64,000 nucleotides of DNA from Roseibium aggregatum. GTDB taxonomy: Bacteria > Pseudomonadota > Alphaproteobacteria > Rhizobiales > Stappiaceae. The first letter of the stretch is position 1. Every line of letters begins with the position of its first letter. The notes below the pieces were generated by a model. That model ran no database searches. It had not been told where the DNA came from and saw only the letters and a list, made by a program, of their open reading frames with translations. Location of the stretch: the NCBI RefSeq assembly GCF_017309185.1, contig NZ_JAEKJZ010000004.1:124001-188000 (forward strand), given 5' to 3'. Positions 43,071-50,592 of the stretch are shown here, piece after piece. A program made the translations under genes and the position numbers.

Positions 43071-43304
43071 ATGAAAGTCCGCACGATCAATGAAGACCGA
43101 GGCGCGCGCAAGGCAGCCGACCTGCGCCGGCGTTTTCGCGAGGTTTCCAGTGCGTCCGTGAAGCGTTCGCAATTCGGCCTGCGGTCCCTTCCGCAAATGC
43201 GTGGCTGGCAGGAGACCGGGTCACGTCAATCGCGCCTGAATGACTTTCTCATCTGGTCCGCGCTCGGCGCCGCGATGGTGGTCGCCGGGTTCGTCATCTT
43301 CTAA
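43071..43304 (+). CDS. Small tail-anchored hypothetical membrane protein
   Basis: This 77-residue protein is very basic in its first 50 residues (MKVRTINEDRGARKAADLRRRFREVSSASVKR) and ends in one hydrophobic helix, FLIWSALGAAMVVAGFVIF. ATG 43071 is preceded by GAGG at a good distance, which selects this start over a longer in-frame one. The basic N-terminus should stay in the cytoplasm with the C-terminal helix inserted in the inner membrane. It resembles no family I recognise. Its last 4 bp overlap the convergent ogt gene. Confidence 0.5.
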   Translation: MKVRTINEDRGARKAADLRRRFREVSSASVKRSQFGLRSLPQMRGWQETGSRQSRLNDFLIWSALGAAMVVAGFVIF

Positions 43305-43756
43305 ACGAGAAACGGATATCCGCCCTCGAGTTTCAAAAGGGCTATTTTCGTATCGAGCCCTCCGGCTCCGGAATAGCCGCCGAGACCGTTGGCCGACAGG
43401 ATGCGGTGACACGGGATGACGATCGGGATCGGATTGGCGCCGCACGCCTGGCCGATCGGTTGTCCATAGGTGTTCAGGTCTTTTGCCAGGTCGCCGTAGG
43501 TTCTGGTCTCGCCATAGGGAATGTCCAGCATCGCCTGGAATACGGCCTGATGCAGCGCGCCGCCTTTCGGGCGCAACGGCAGATCGAAAGTAAGCAAGCT
43601 TCCCTCCAGATAAGCCTTGAGCTGATCGCAGGCCTCCTCAAGCAGGGGCGTTTTGTCTTGGCTCCCGGCCTCATTCCAGTGTATTCGGGTAATCGCGCCG
43701 TCCGTTTCCTCGATGGACAGGCGTCCCAGCCATGTCTCAATTCCTGCAACTGGCAT
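43301..43756 (-). CDS. ogt: Methylated-DNA-[protein]-cysteine S-methyltransferase (Ogt)
   Basis: This 151-residue suicide repair protein removes alkyl groups from O6-alkylguanine. The active cysteine C116 is in IPIVIPCHRIL, and LDIPYGETRTYGDLAKDL is the DNA-binding helix region. GLGGYSGAGGLDTKIALLKLEG closes the domain as in Ogt/Ada-C. The N-terminal domain is short and of the Ogt type, with no Ada-like regulator domain. It appears to be monocistronic. Confidence 0.92.
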   Translation of the reverse strand: MPVAGIETWLGRLSIEETDGAITRIHWNEAGSQDKTPLLEEACDQLKAYLEGSLLTFDLPLRPKGGALHQAVFQAMLDIPYGETRTYGDLAKDLNTYGQPIGQACGANPIPIVIPCHRILSANGLGGYSGAGGLDTKIALLKLEGGYPFLV

Positions 43757-43908
43757 GTCGTCCCCGTCTGTCCGGCCCGCGTTTCGCTCAGGATCGTGGG
43801 CTCTCGAAATGTCCTTTCTTCCGGTGCCGGAGCATTGTGGAGAAGGAGCATTGCCGGAATTGAGTCGCGATCCGTGACGGACCGATTGTAACCAAAAGGC
43901 CTTTTAAC

Positions 43909-44808
43909 ATGGTGCAAGAAACTCAGGGACAGCCGGCCCGCGCGCAGACAGCGGCACCCCTAGCCGGGATCGCCCTTATTGCCATGGCCAGCCTGAGTTT
44001 CTCGGCGCTCGATACCACGGTCAAGTATCTCTCCGCGGATCTGCCGACCCTGCAGATCGTGTGGATGCGCTTCGTCAGCCATGTGGTGATCGCGGGCCTT
44101 TTGTTCCAGGTCTGGAAAAAGCCGTCGCTGCTCAAGACCCGGCGGCCGGTTCTCCAGATCGTGCGCGCGTTCTGCCTGCTTGGGACCACCGTGTGCAATT
44201 TCGTGGCCCTGCGCTACCTGCAACTTGCCGAAACGACCGCGATCATGTTTGCGGCTCCGTTTGTGATCACCGCGCTGGCGGGCCCCTTTCTCGGCGAGTG
44301 GGCCGGTTTGCGGAGGTGGATCGCGATCATTATCGGGTTCATCGGCGTTTTGGTCGTGACCCGTCCTGGCCTTGGCGGCATGCACTGGGCCGCGTTCTTT
44401 TCCGTCGGAGCAATGCTTTTTTACGCGTTTTATTCGCTTCTCACGCGTCAGTTGACCGCGACGGACGGGTCGGCCGGCATGCTGATCATCTCCGGCATCG
44501 TCGCCGCAGTGGCAATGGCGCCGGCGGGACTGTCCGTCTGGGAAACCCCGCCGGACCTGTGGACCTGGGGGCTGTTGCTGACGACCGGAGCCTTCGGCGG
44601 CGGCGGGCATTTCCTGTTCATCTTGGCGCACAGGATTGCTCCAGCGCCCGTTCTGGCGCCCTTCATGTACATGCAGATCGTGTGGATGATCGCCCTCGGC
44701 TATCTGGTCTTCCTGGACATTCCCACCGCGACGACCCTCATCGGAGCGGCGATCGTCGTATCCTCAGGCCTCTACATCCTTTACCGCGAACGGGTTCGTG
44801 GACTTTGA
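43909..44808 (+). CDS. DMT-family transporter (EamA domains)
   Basis: This 299-residue protein has ten predicted helices in two EamA repeats. Repeat 1 begins GIALIAMASLSFSALDTTVKYLSADLPTLQIVWMRFV, and ALRYLQLAETTAIMFAAPFVITALAGPFLGE is the usual fourth-helix region. Repeat 2 contains HRIAPAPVLAPFMYMQIVWMIALGYLVF. EamA proteins export amino acids and other metabolites; the cargo of this one is unknown. It follows ogt divergently. Confidence 0.87.
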   Translation: MVQETQGQPARAQTAAPLAGIALIAMASLSFSALDTTVKYLSADLPTLQIVWMRFVSHVVIAGLLFQVWKKPSLLKTRRPVLQIVRAFCLLGTTVCNFVALRYLQLAETTAIMFAAPFVITALAGPFLGEWAGLRRWIAIIIGFIGVLVVTRPGLGGMHWAAFFSVGAMLFYAFYSLLTRQLTATDGSAGMLIISGIVAAVAMAPAGLSVWETPPDLWTWGLLLTTGAFGGGGHFLFILAHRIAPAPVLAPFMYMQIVWMIALGYLVFLDIPTATTLIGAAIVVSSGLYILYRERVRGL

Positions 44809-44937
44809 ATTCAAACAAGGCCTTGCGGCGGGTGCCGGCATTCACGAAGGTTGACGGGATCGCGGAATTCCCGGTTTAATACGGTCTGACAAGGAAGCGT
44901 GAGACACTCACGGACACCAGCCTGTAGGGGGTATAGG

Positions 44938-45582
44938 ATGGAAGTCGACCGCAGAACTTTTCTGGGAGGGGCGGCCGCCGTTGCCGGAACGCTTGCGATG
45001 CCGTGCATCGCGCGCGCCAACACCGCGGCGAATGCCTACTTCAACGGGTATCAGGACGACAACGGGTTTCGCTACCGGCGCACCAACTTCAACCGCATTC
45101 ACAAGGGCTGGCAGCGCCAGATGGTGAAATACTTCAGCCCGGAACCGCCCGGAACCGTGGTTGTCGATACGAAGCATCACTTCCTTTACTGGATCTGGGA
45201 AAACAACACCGCTCTCAGATACGGCGTCGGTGTCGGCAGGGAGGGGTTCAAGTGGTATGGCCGCGCGCGCATCGACCGAAAGGCGCTTTGGCCGCGCTGG
45301 GTTCCGCCACCGGAAATGCTCCAGCGCCAGCCGGACCTGCCGCGACTGGTAGAAGGCGGGGCCGCCAACAATCCTCTGGGGCCGCGCGCGTTGTATCTTT
45401 ATCGCGACGGCCGCGATCTCGGATACAGGCTGCACGGAACCCTGGAGCCCTGGAGCATCGGCAGCGACGTGTCGAGCGGCTGTATCCGGATGTTCCCGGA
45501 AGACATTATCGATCTGTACCAACGCTGCCCGAAAGGAACGGCTGTTTTGGTGCTTGAACACCTGGGAGCGGATGCCGGTTGA
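44938..45582 (+). CDS. L,D-transpeptidase (YkuD domain), Tat-exported
   Basis: This 214-residue protein has a Tat signal, MEVDRRTFLGGAAAVAG, with cleavage after IARA. The YkuD catalytic domain (about 70-205) includes VVVDTKHHFLYWIWENN and the active-site block LHGTLEPWSIGSDVSSGCIRMF with H166 and C182. The enzyme should form 3-3 cross-links in peptidoglycan or attach proteins to it. GPRALYLYRDGRDLGYRLHG is usual for the alphaproteobacterial subgroup. The ATG at 44938 lies just before the twin-arginine motif. The gene nearly touches or overlaps the OmpA-like lipoprotein gene that follows. Confidence 0.9.
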   Translation: MEVDRRTFLGGAAAVAGTLAMPCIARANTAANAYFNGYQDDNGFRYRRTNFNRIHKGWQRQMVKYFSPEPPGTVVVDTKHHFLYWIWENNTALRYGVGVGREGFKWYGRARIDRKALWPRWVPPPEMLQRQPDLPRLVEGGAANNPLGPRALYLYRDGRDLGYRLHGTLEPWSIGSDVSSGCIRMFPEDIIDLYQRCPKGTAVLVLEHLGADAG

Positions 45583-45625
45583 AGGCGGCGCTCCAAATTT
45601 CAGACGCAGCGGGTTGGGGGACTCC

Positions 45626-46162
45626 TTGAACAATTGGTTGGGCTCGAAGGGCCGAGGCATTGCGATTGCCGTCTTGTGCGGGACTGCACTGGCGTCCTGT
45701 AACAGCGCAGGCAGCCTGTCGTCGCCGGATATCACAAACGCACCGGCGGCCGGTTTCGCCAGTATCAAGAGTGGTTCCGAGGAGGAATTCATCATCAATG
45801 TCGGCCGGCGGATCTATTTCTCGGAAGGATCCGCGACGGTGAGCGACGAAGCGATGATGACGATCCGGAATCAGGCAACCTGGCTCAAGACCAACAGGAA
45901 ATGGCTGGTGAAGGTGCAGGGGCACGCCGACGATCCGGGCAGCGAGGCGGCGCAGAAAACGCTGTCCACGCAACGGGCGAACGCGGTTATGGCGGAACTG
46001 GTCAAGCTCGGGGTTCCACAGAAGCGCATGTGGGTCAAAGGCTATGGCGTCGAACGTCCCGTGACCGACTGCGACAAACTGACCTGCCAGGCGCAAAACC
46101 GCCGTGTCGTCGTCAATCTGCGCGAGGAATTCGACGAGTCGGCACCGCAGTACAAGAAATAG
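45626..46162 (+). CDS. OmpA-family lipoprotein (peptidoglycan-binding)
   Basis: The C-terminal 110 residues are an OmpA-like domain: IYFSEGSATVSDEAMMTIRNQATWL, KVQGHADDPGSEAAQKTLSTQRANAVMAELVKLGV, GYGVERPVTDC, and RRVVVNL. Starting from TTG 45626, preceded by GGGGGA, gives a textbook lipoprotein signal ending TALASC with Cys25 as lipid anchor. In-frame ATG 45572 and TTG 45554 would add up to 24 residues and overlap the L,D-transpeptidase gene. The protein is likely an outer-membrane lipoprotein gripping peptidoglycan next to an enzyme that remodels it. Confidence 0.78.
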   Translation: MNNWLGSKGRGIAIAVLCGTALASCNSAGSLSSPDITNAPAAGFASIKSGSEEEFIINVGRRIYFSEGSATVSDEAMMTIRNQATWLKTNRKWLVKVQGHADDPGSEAAQKTLSTQRANAVMAELVKLGVPQKRMWVKGYGVERPVTDCDKLTCQAQNRRVVVNLREEFDESAPQYKK

Positions 46163-46428
46163 TCGCCATGAAAACCTGGCTGCTGGCGGAGGTTTCGCAT
46201 TCGCGCGGAAAGGTTTTCTTTTCCCGGGAGAGGTCCGGCACTTGTCGTCGCGTGTCCGCTGCAATGCGACGGTCTTCCCTGCCTTCGGAGCGAGAGATGG
46301 CTTTTCTGCCGTCAAATGGTCCCAATCCGGAGGCAAAGGGTCGCCGGTCGGTTTATTGCCTGTTTACCAGGGCAAAGGAGGGCTATAACGGTCCCGAGCA
46401 AGCGCGCCGCGGTGAATGAGAACAATGA

Positions 46429-47514
46429 ATGTCTGAAGACAACGGACCCACGTCCCCTGAACTTCCTGCAAAACCCGGTAAACGGCTGACGCTCGGACAT
46501 ATCGCCGATCAACTCGGCATTTCCACTGCGACCGTTTCCCTGGCATTGCGGGACAGTCCGCTGGTTGCGGAGGAAACGCGGGCGAAAGTCAAGCAGACGG
46601 CTCAGGAGATCGGTTACATCTATAACCGGTCGGCGGCGTCGCTCAGGACCGCGCGCAGCCAGATTGTCGGTGTGGCGGTTCACGACATCCAGAACCCCTA
46701 TTTCGCCGAAGTCTTTTCCGCTCTCGAAGATGTTCTGGAAGAGCAGGGGCAGATGATCTTCATCTGCAATCACCGCGACGACGTGAAGAGGCAACGGGCC
46801 TTCGTCAACACGCTTCTGCAGCACAGGGCCGACGGCCTGATCCTCTGCCCATCGGTTGGAACCTCCGCGGAAGAGATCAACCGGTTGGTGGGGCAGGGTA
46901 TCCCGGTGACCCTCGTCGCGCGCGAAGTTCCGGGCGTCTGGGCGCCCTGTGTGCGCGGGGACGACACTGCGGGAACCTATCAGATTACCCGGCACTTGAT
47001 CGAACAGGGCCACAGAAGAATCGCCATGGCCGGGGGGCGGCGGGAAAGCTCCACGGGCCGGCAGCGCAACGCCGGCTGGCGCAAGGCATTGGATGAGGTT
47101 GGCATCGATCCCGGCGAACAGATCGATCTGCCGGAACTCATGACGCAGGCCGACGGCCGCGCCGCCGTCGCGAAAATCCTTCAGGAGGAGAACCGGCCGA
47201 CGGCGATTGTCGGGTTCAACGACCTGGTCGCCTTCGGGATGATGACGACCTTGCGCCGGATGGGGGTCGAGCCCGGGCCCGACATGGCGATTACCGGCTA
47301 CGACGACATCGACGGTGCCGATGCGAGGACCCCGGCGCTGACGACGGTATCCAACCAGCCGGACAAGATCGGACGGCTGGCAGCACTGACACTGCTCAGG
47401 CAGATCGCCGGCGAACGGGTTCCCAATACACCCATCGTCATCGAACCGCGCTTGCAGGTTCGGGAAAGTTCTCCGCCACCTGGGGTGCGGCTCGCGCCAA
47501 GGCTGGCCGAGTAG
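46429..47514 (+). CDS. LacI-family transcriptional regulator
   Basis: This 361-residue repressor has the helix-turn-helix LTLGHIADQLGISTATVSLALRDSPLVAEETRAKV (20-55) and the hinge RSAASLRTARSQIVGVAVHDIQNPYFAE. A periplasmic-binding-like effector domain runs to the end (TAIVGFNDLVAFGMMTTLRRMGVEPG; ITGYDDIDGADARTPALTTV). The family usually responds to sugars. The gene ends in a strong terminator at 47591 and converges with a BCCT transporter gene, so its target is not obvious. The first 16 residues are an unusual Pro-rich lead. Confidence 0.9.
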   Translation: MSEDNGPTSPELPAKPGKRLTLGHIADQLGISTATVSLALRDSPLVAEETRAKVKQTAQEIGYIYNRSAASLRTARSQIVGVAVHDIQNPYFAEVFSALEDVLEEQGQMIFICNHRDDVKRQRAFVNTLLQHRADGLILCPSVGTSAEEINRLVGQGIPVTLVAREVPGVWAPCVRGDDTAGTYQITRHLIEQGHRRIAMAGGRRESSTGRQRNAGWRKALDEVGIDPGEQIDLPELMTQADGRAAVAKILQEENRPTAIVGFNDLVAFGMMTTLRRMGVEPGPDMAITGYDDIDGADARTPALTTVSNQPDKIGRLAALTLLRQIAGERVPNTPIVIEPRLQVRESSPPPGVRLAPRLAE

Positions 47515-47590
47515 CGGTTCCGACTGGACGTCAAACGCGTCCGGCCGGACAAACTGCGGACCGGCAGCGGGAGGTTCGGCAGCGGTCGGA

Positions 47591-47615
47591 CGGGCGGCGG
47601 AGCCGCCCGCTTTTT
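47591..47615 (+). terminator. Intrinsic terminator of the LacI regulator gene
   Basis: CGGGCGGC (47591-47598) pairs perfectly with GCCGCCCG (47602-47609) around a GGA loop and is followed by CTTTTTC. It is on the + strand, 77 bp after the LacI stop and 11 bp before the end of the convergent BCCT gene. Confidence 0.8.
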
Positions 47616-47625
47616 CTGCTCTTTC

Positions 47626-49263
47626 CTATCTCGGCTCGTCCCGCAAGCCCTTGATGATGGCGTAGCAGGCCATCAGAAGGACGATGGTGAAGGGGAAGCC
47701 GGTCGACACCGCCATCGCCTGGAGCGCCCCAAGTCCTCCGCCCAGCAACAGCGCGATGGCGACGAGGCCTTCGAATGTGCACCAGAAGACACGCTGGGAG
47801 ACGGGTGCGTCGACCTTGCCGCCAGCCGTAATCGTGTCGATCACCAGCGATCCGGAGTCGGAGGAGGTGACGAAGAAGACGATCACCAGAACGATCCCGA
47901 TGAACGATGTGATCGACGCCATGGGCAGATCCGCCAGCATGCCGAACAGGGACAGTTCCGGACTGTAGCTCGCGATCACATACTCATGCACCTGGCTTGC
48001 CTCGTTGGTGAGCACCTGTTCGATCGCGGTGCCGCCGAAGGCCGTCATCCACATGACGGAGACAATCGACGGAATGATCAGCACGCAGATCACGAACTCG
48101 CGAACCGTGCGCCCGCGGCTGACCCTGGCGATAAACATGCCGACAAAGGGCGACCAGGAGATCCACCAGGCCCAGTAGAAGGAGGTCCAGCCCTGGCGGA
48201 AGCCGTCGTCCTCCCTGCCGAAGGGCATGGAGAGGGGGATGATTTCCCGGGCATAGGACCAGATGTTCGCGCCGAAATCGGAGACCAGTGTACCGGTGGG
48301 GCCCGCTATAATGACAAAGAGCAGCAGCAGCGCGGCAATCAGCATATTGACTTCGGAGAGCACCTTCACGCCGCCGTCCAGACCGCGCAACACGGAAATC
48401 AGGGCAACGGCGGTGATACCGATGATCAGAACAACCTGTGCGGTGGTGCTGATGGGAATTCCGAACACGAAGTCGAGGCCGGCATTGGCCTGCTGGGCAC
48501 CGAAGCCAAGCGACGTTGCAAGCCCGAAGAGCGTTGCGAACACGGCCAGGATATCGATGATATGGCCCGGCCAGCCCCAGGTCCGTTCACCGAAAATCGG
48601 GTAAAAGACTGACCGCATCGTCAAGGGCAGGCCCTTGTTGAAGGAAAACAGCGCCAGCGCGAGGGCAACAACCGCGTAGATCGCCCAGGGATGCAGCCCC
48701 CAGTGAAAAATCGTTGCGGCCATGCCCATGGCCTTGGCGGCCGCGACGTTTTCTTCAATCAGGTTTCCGTCGCCGTCAAAGGGCGAAGGGACGCCCAGGG
48801 GCGACGAAAACGCCATGTGATAAACGGGTTCCAGAACTCCGAAGAACATCAGGCCGATGCCCATGCCGGCGGCGAAGAGCATCGCGAACCAGCCGAAGTA
48901 GCTGTAGTCGGGTTCGGCGTCCTTGCCGCCGATGCGGACACTCCCCAATGGCGTGACGATCAGCGCCAGGCAGACAATCACGAAGATGTTGCCGGAGATG
49001 ATGAAGAACCAGTCGAGATTGGACGTCAGCCATTTGCGCAGGGTGTCGAAGACCGGTCCGACGTCGTTTTGAAACGCCATGGTCAGAAAGGTGAACAGGG
49101 CAATGGTGAGACCCGAGACCATGAAAACGGGGTTGTGAATGTCCAGATTGAACGGCCCCAGCCTGGTTTCGATGTTGTCCTGTCCGATTTCGTATTCGGT
49201 GTCGATGACGTTGGCGGGCCCTTCCGGATCCGGAATGCCCTGATTGGCAGCGTTGTCGCTCAT
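47626..49263 (-). CDS. BCCT-family betaine/choline/carnitine transporter
   Basis: This 545-residue, twelve-helix secondary transporter has the family signature FGWFAMLFAAGMGIGLMFFGVLEPVYH, in which GMGIGLMF is the glycine-rich stretch of TM3. The Trp-rich TM8 region is SFYWAWWISWSPFVGMFIARVSRGRTVREF, which binds the quaternary ammonium ligand. FFVTSSDSGSLVIDTITAGG is the C-terminal helix pattern. Members take up glycine betaine, choline, carnitine or DMSP with sodium or protons for osmoprotection or nutrition. It follows a universal stress protein gene by 30 bp, suggesting a paired regulator. Confidence 0.92.
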   Translation of the reverse strand: MSDNAANQGIPDPEGPANVIDTEYEIGQDNIETRLGPFNLDIHNPVFMVSGLTIALFTFLTMAFQNDVGPVFDTLRKWLTSNLDWFFIISGNIFVIVCLALIVTPLGSVRIGGKDAEPDYSYFGWFAMLFAAGMGIGLMFFGVLEPVYHMAFSSPLGVPSPFDGDGNLIEENVAAAKAMGMAATIFHWGLHPWAIYAVVALALALFSFNKGLPLTMRSVFYPIFGERTWGWPGHIIDILAVFATLFGLATSLGFGAQQANAGLDFVFGIPISTTAQVVLIIGITAVALISVLRGLDGGVKVLSEVNMLIAALLLLFVIIAGPTGTLVSDFGANIWSYAREIIPLSMPFGREDDGFRQGWTSFYWAWWISWSPFVGMFIARVSRGRTVREFVICVLIIPSIVSVMWMTAFGGTAIEQVLTNEASQVHEYVIASYSPELSLFGMLADLPMASITSFIGIVLVIVFFVTSSDSGSLVIDTITAGGKVDAPVSQRVFWCTFEGLVAIALLLGGGLGALQAMAVSTGFPFTIVLLMACYAIIKGLRDEPR

Positions 49264-49293
49264 GGAGCCTTCCTTGTGGTTCTAGGCTTCGAA

Positions 49294-49707
49294 TTATCTG
49301 ACGAGGAAAACGGACACATCCGCATGCGATGCGACCCTGCCGCCGTTGGACGGCCAGAAATGATCGGTGGCATTGGGGATGTGTGTCGCCATGACGACGA
49401 GGTCCGCGCCGGTTTCCTGAATGGCCCGCAGCAGCGCATCCTCCAGATCGATTGTCGGATCGTGCGAGAACACGGCGTGGCCGGTTGCCTGAATGCCGTG
49501 TTTTCCAGCCTGGGTCTCCGCGTATGCGGCAAGCTTCGACCGGAATTCGTCCGGGTTATGCGCCAGACCGCTCGGCGCCGCCGTTGTCACAGCGGCAAAG
49601 ACAACCGGAATATCGCCCTGTTTCGCGAGATATGCTCCCGTGAAAACAGCCCTTTCCAGGTTGTCCGCATGCTTCAGGTCGATCGGAATCAGTATTTTGT
49701 TGAACAA
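49294..49707 (-). CDS. Universal stress protein (UspA family), linked to a BCCT transporter
   Basis: This 137-residue cytoplasmic protein starts at TTG 49707 (LFNKILIPIDL), preceded by GGGAGGGA. The start IPIDLKHADNLERAV and middle ETGADLVVMATHIPNATDHFWPSNGGRVASHADVSVFLVR fit the UspA fold. The ATP-binding G-2x-G-9x-G(S/T) is only partly matched (HIPNAT...SNGGRVASHADVSVF). Some Usp proteins next to osmolyte transporters (for example TeaD with TeaABC) tune uptake. By analogy this one may control the BCCT transporter located 30 bp downstream; this is inference. Confidence 0.8.
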   Translation of the reverse strand: MFNKILIPIDLKHADNLERAVFTGAYLAKQGDIPVVFAAVTTAAPSGLAHNPDEFRSKLAAYAETQAGKHGIQATGHAVFSHDPTIDLEDALLRAIQETGADLVVMATHIPNATDHFWPSNGGRVASHADVSVFLVR

Positions 49708-50059
49708 ACATCCCTCCCGTCTGGTTCCGGCAAGAACAGCCAGAGTTCCTGCCTCAAGGGCGAGTAGGGGAGAGATAAGCCTGATTTGCGATTGTTCTTT
49801 TTGGGTAGCCCCGCTCCACTCCACGCCAACCCAGCGTAGTGTGACGTATAACCGCAGCGCCGTCAAAGACCGTCAGTTGCACGCTTTGAGGCGACATAAA
49901 CCTGTTTTTCCGCAGGGTCATGGTCAATGATGTTGGGTGACCGGGCCGGGATCATCCATTCGGGAAGTGTTGCCGATAACCGGGAGAAACCCTGCACGCC
50001 AGGGCTTCCGACGATTTGGATGAACCGGGTTCGTGGTTTTCTGGCTGGAGGGTTCAAGT
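49708..50059. other. Divergent intergenic region between usp and the VOC gene
   Basis: About 350 bp with no convincing gene. It should contain the leftward promoter of the usp-BCCT operon and the rightward promoter of the VOC gene. I see no strong palindrome, terminator, tRNA or riboswitch fold in it. Confidence 0.5.
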
Positions 50060-50446
50060 ATGTTCGACCACCTCGGAATCATTGTCAGGGACGCCGAAAG
50101 CGCGGCGGCGTTCTACGCGGCGGCGCTTATGCCATTGGGCCTGCCCATCATCCAGCGTCATCCGAACGGAGCTTTCATTGTCGGAGAGCAAAGTGGAGAT
50201 CGGTTCCTCTATGTCGGACCGGATGCGCCCGGCTTCTGGAATGAAGACCACAAATCTTCGCGTAGCCCGATACACATATGCTTCAGTGCTCCGTCGCGGG
50301 AGGCTGTCGACACATTCTATGAAGCGGCGCTTGCCAACGGAGGAAAGGGAAACGGCGAACCGGGCGACCGGGAAAGGGGGTATTACGCCGCATATGTGCT
50401 CGATCCTGACGGGAACAACATCGAAGCGGTGTACAAGTCTGCCTGA
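50060..50446 (+). CDS. VOC-family (glyoxalase/dioxygenase-like) protein
   Basis: This 128-residue protein has two beta-alpha-beta-beta-beta modules of the vicinal oxygen chelate fold. The first strand is MFDHLGIIVRDAESAAAFYAAAL, with a metal histidine at position 4. The second module contains PIHICFSAPSREAVDTFYEAALANGG and ends YYAAYVLDPDGNNIEAVY, whose E is the second typical metal ligand. The ATG at 50060 follows GGAGGG. VOC proteins include lyases, dioxygenases and resistance proteins; the reaction here cannot be predicted. Confidence 0.85.
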   Translation: MFDHLGIIVRDAESAAAFYAAALMPLGLPIIQRHPNGAFIVGEQSGDRFLYVGPDAPGFWNEDHKSSRSPIHICFSAPSREAVDTFYEAALANGGKGNGEPGDRERGYYAAYVLDPDGNNIEAVYKSA

Positions 50447-50592
50447 TCGAGACGGGGGCGGGCGAGCTGAAGGGTTTGTTTGGGTTTCGACACGGGAGCG
50501 CCGCCATGCGGGGGCAGGGTGGAAAAGCGGCAACCGGCTGCTTGAGTGCAGCCTTGAAGTCTTTTGCGGGCGGATTGTCCGGAAGCTGACTT

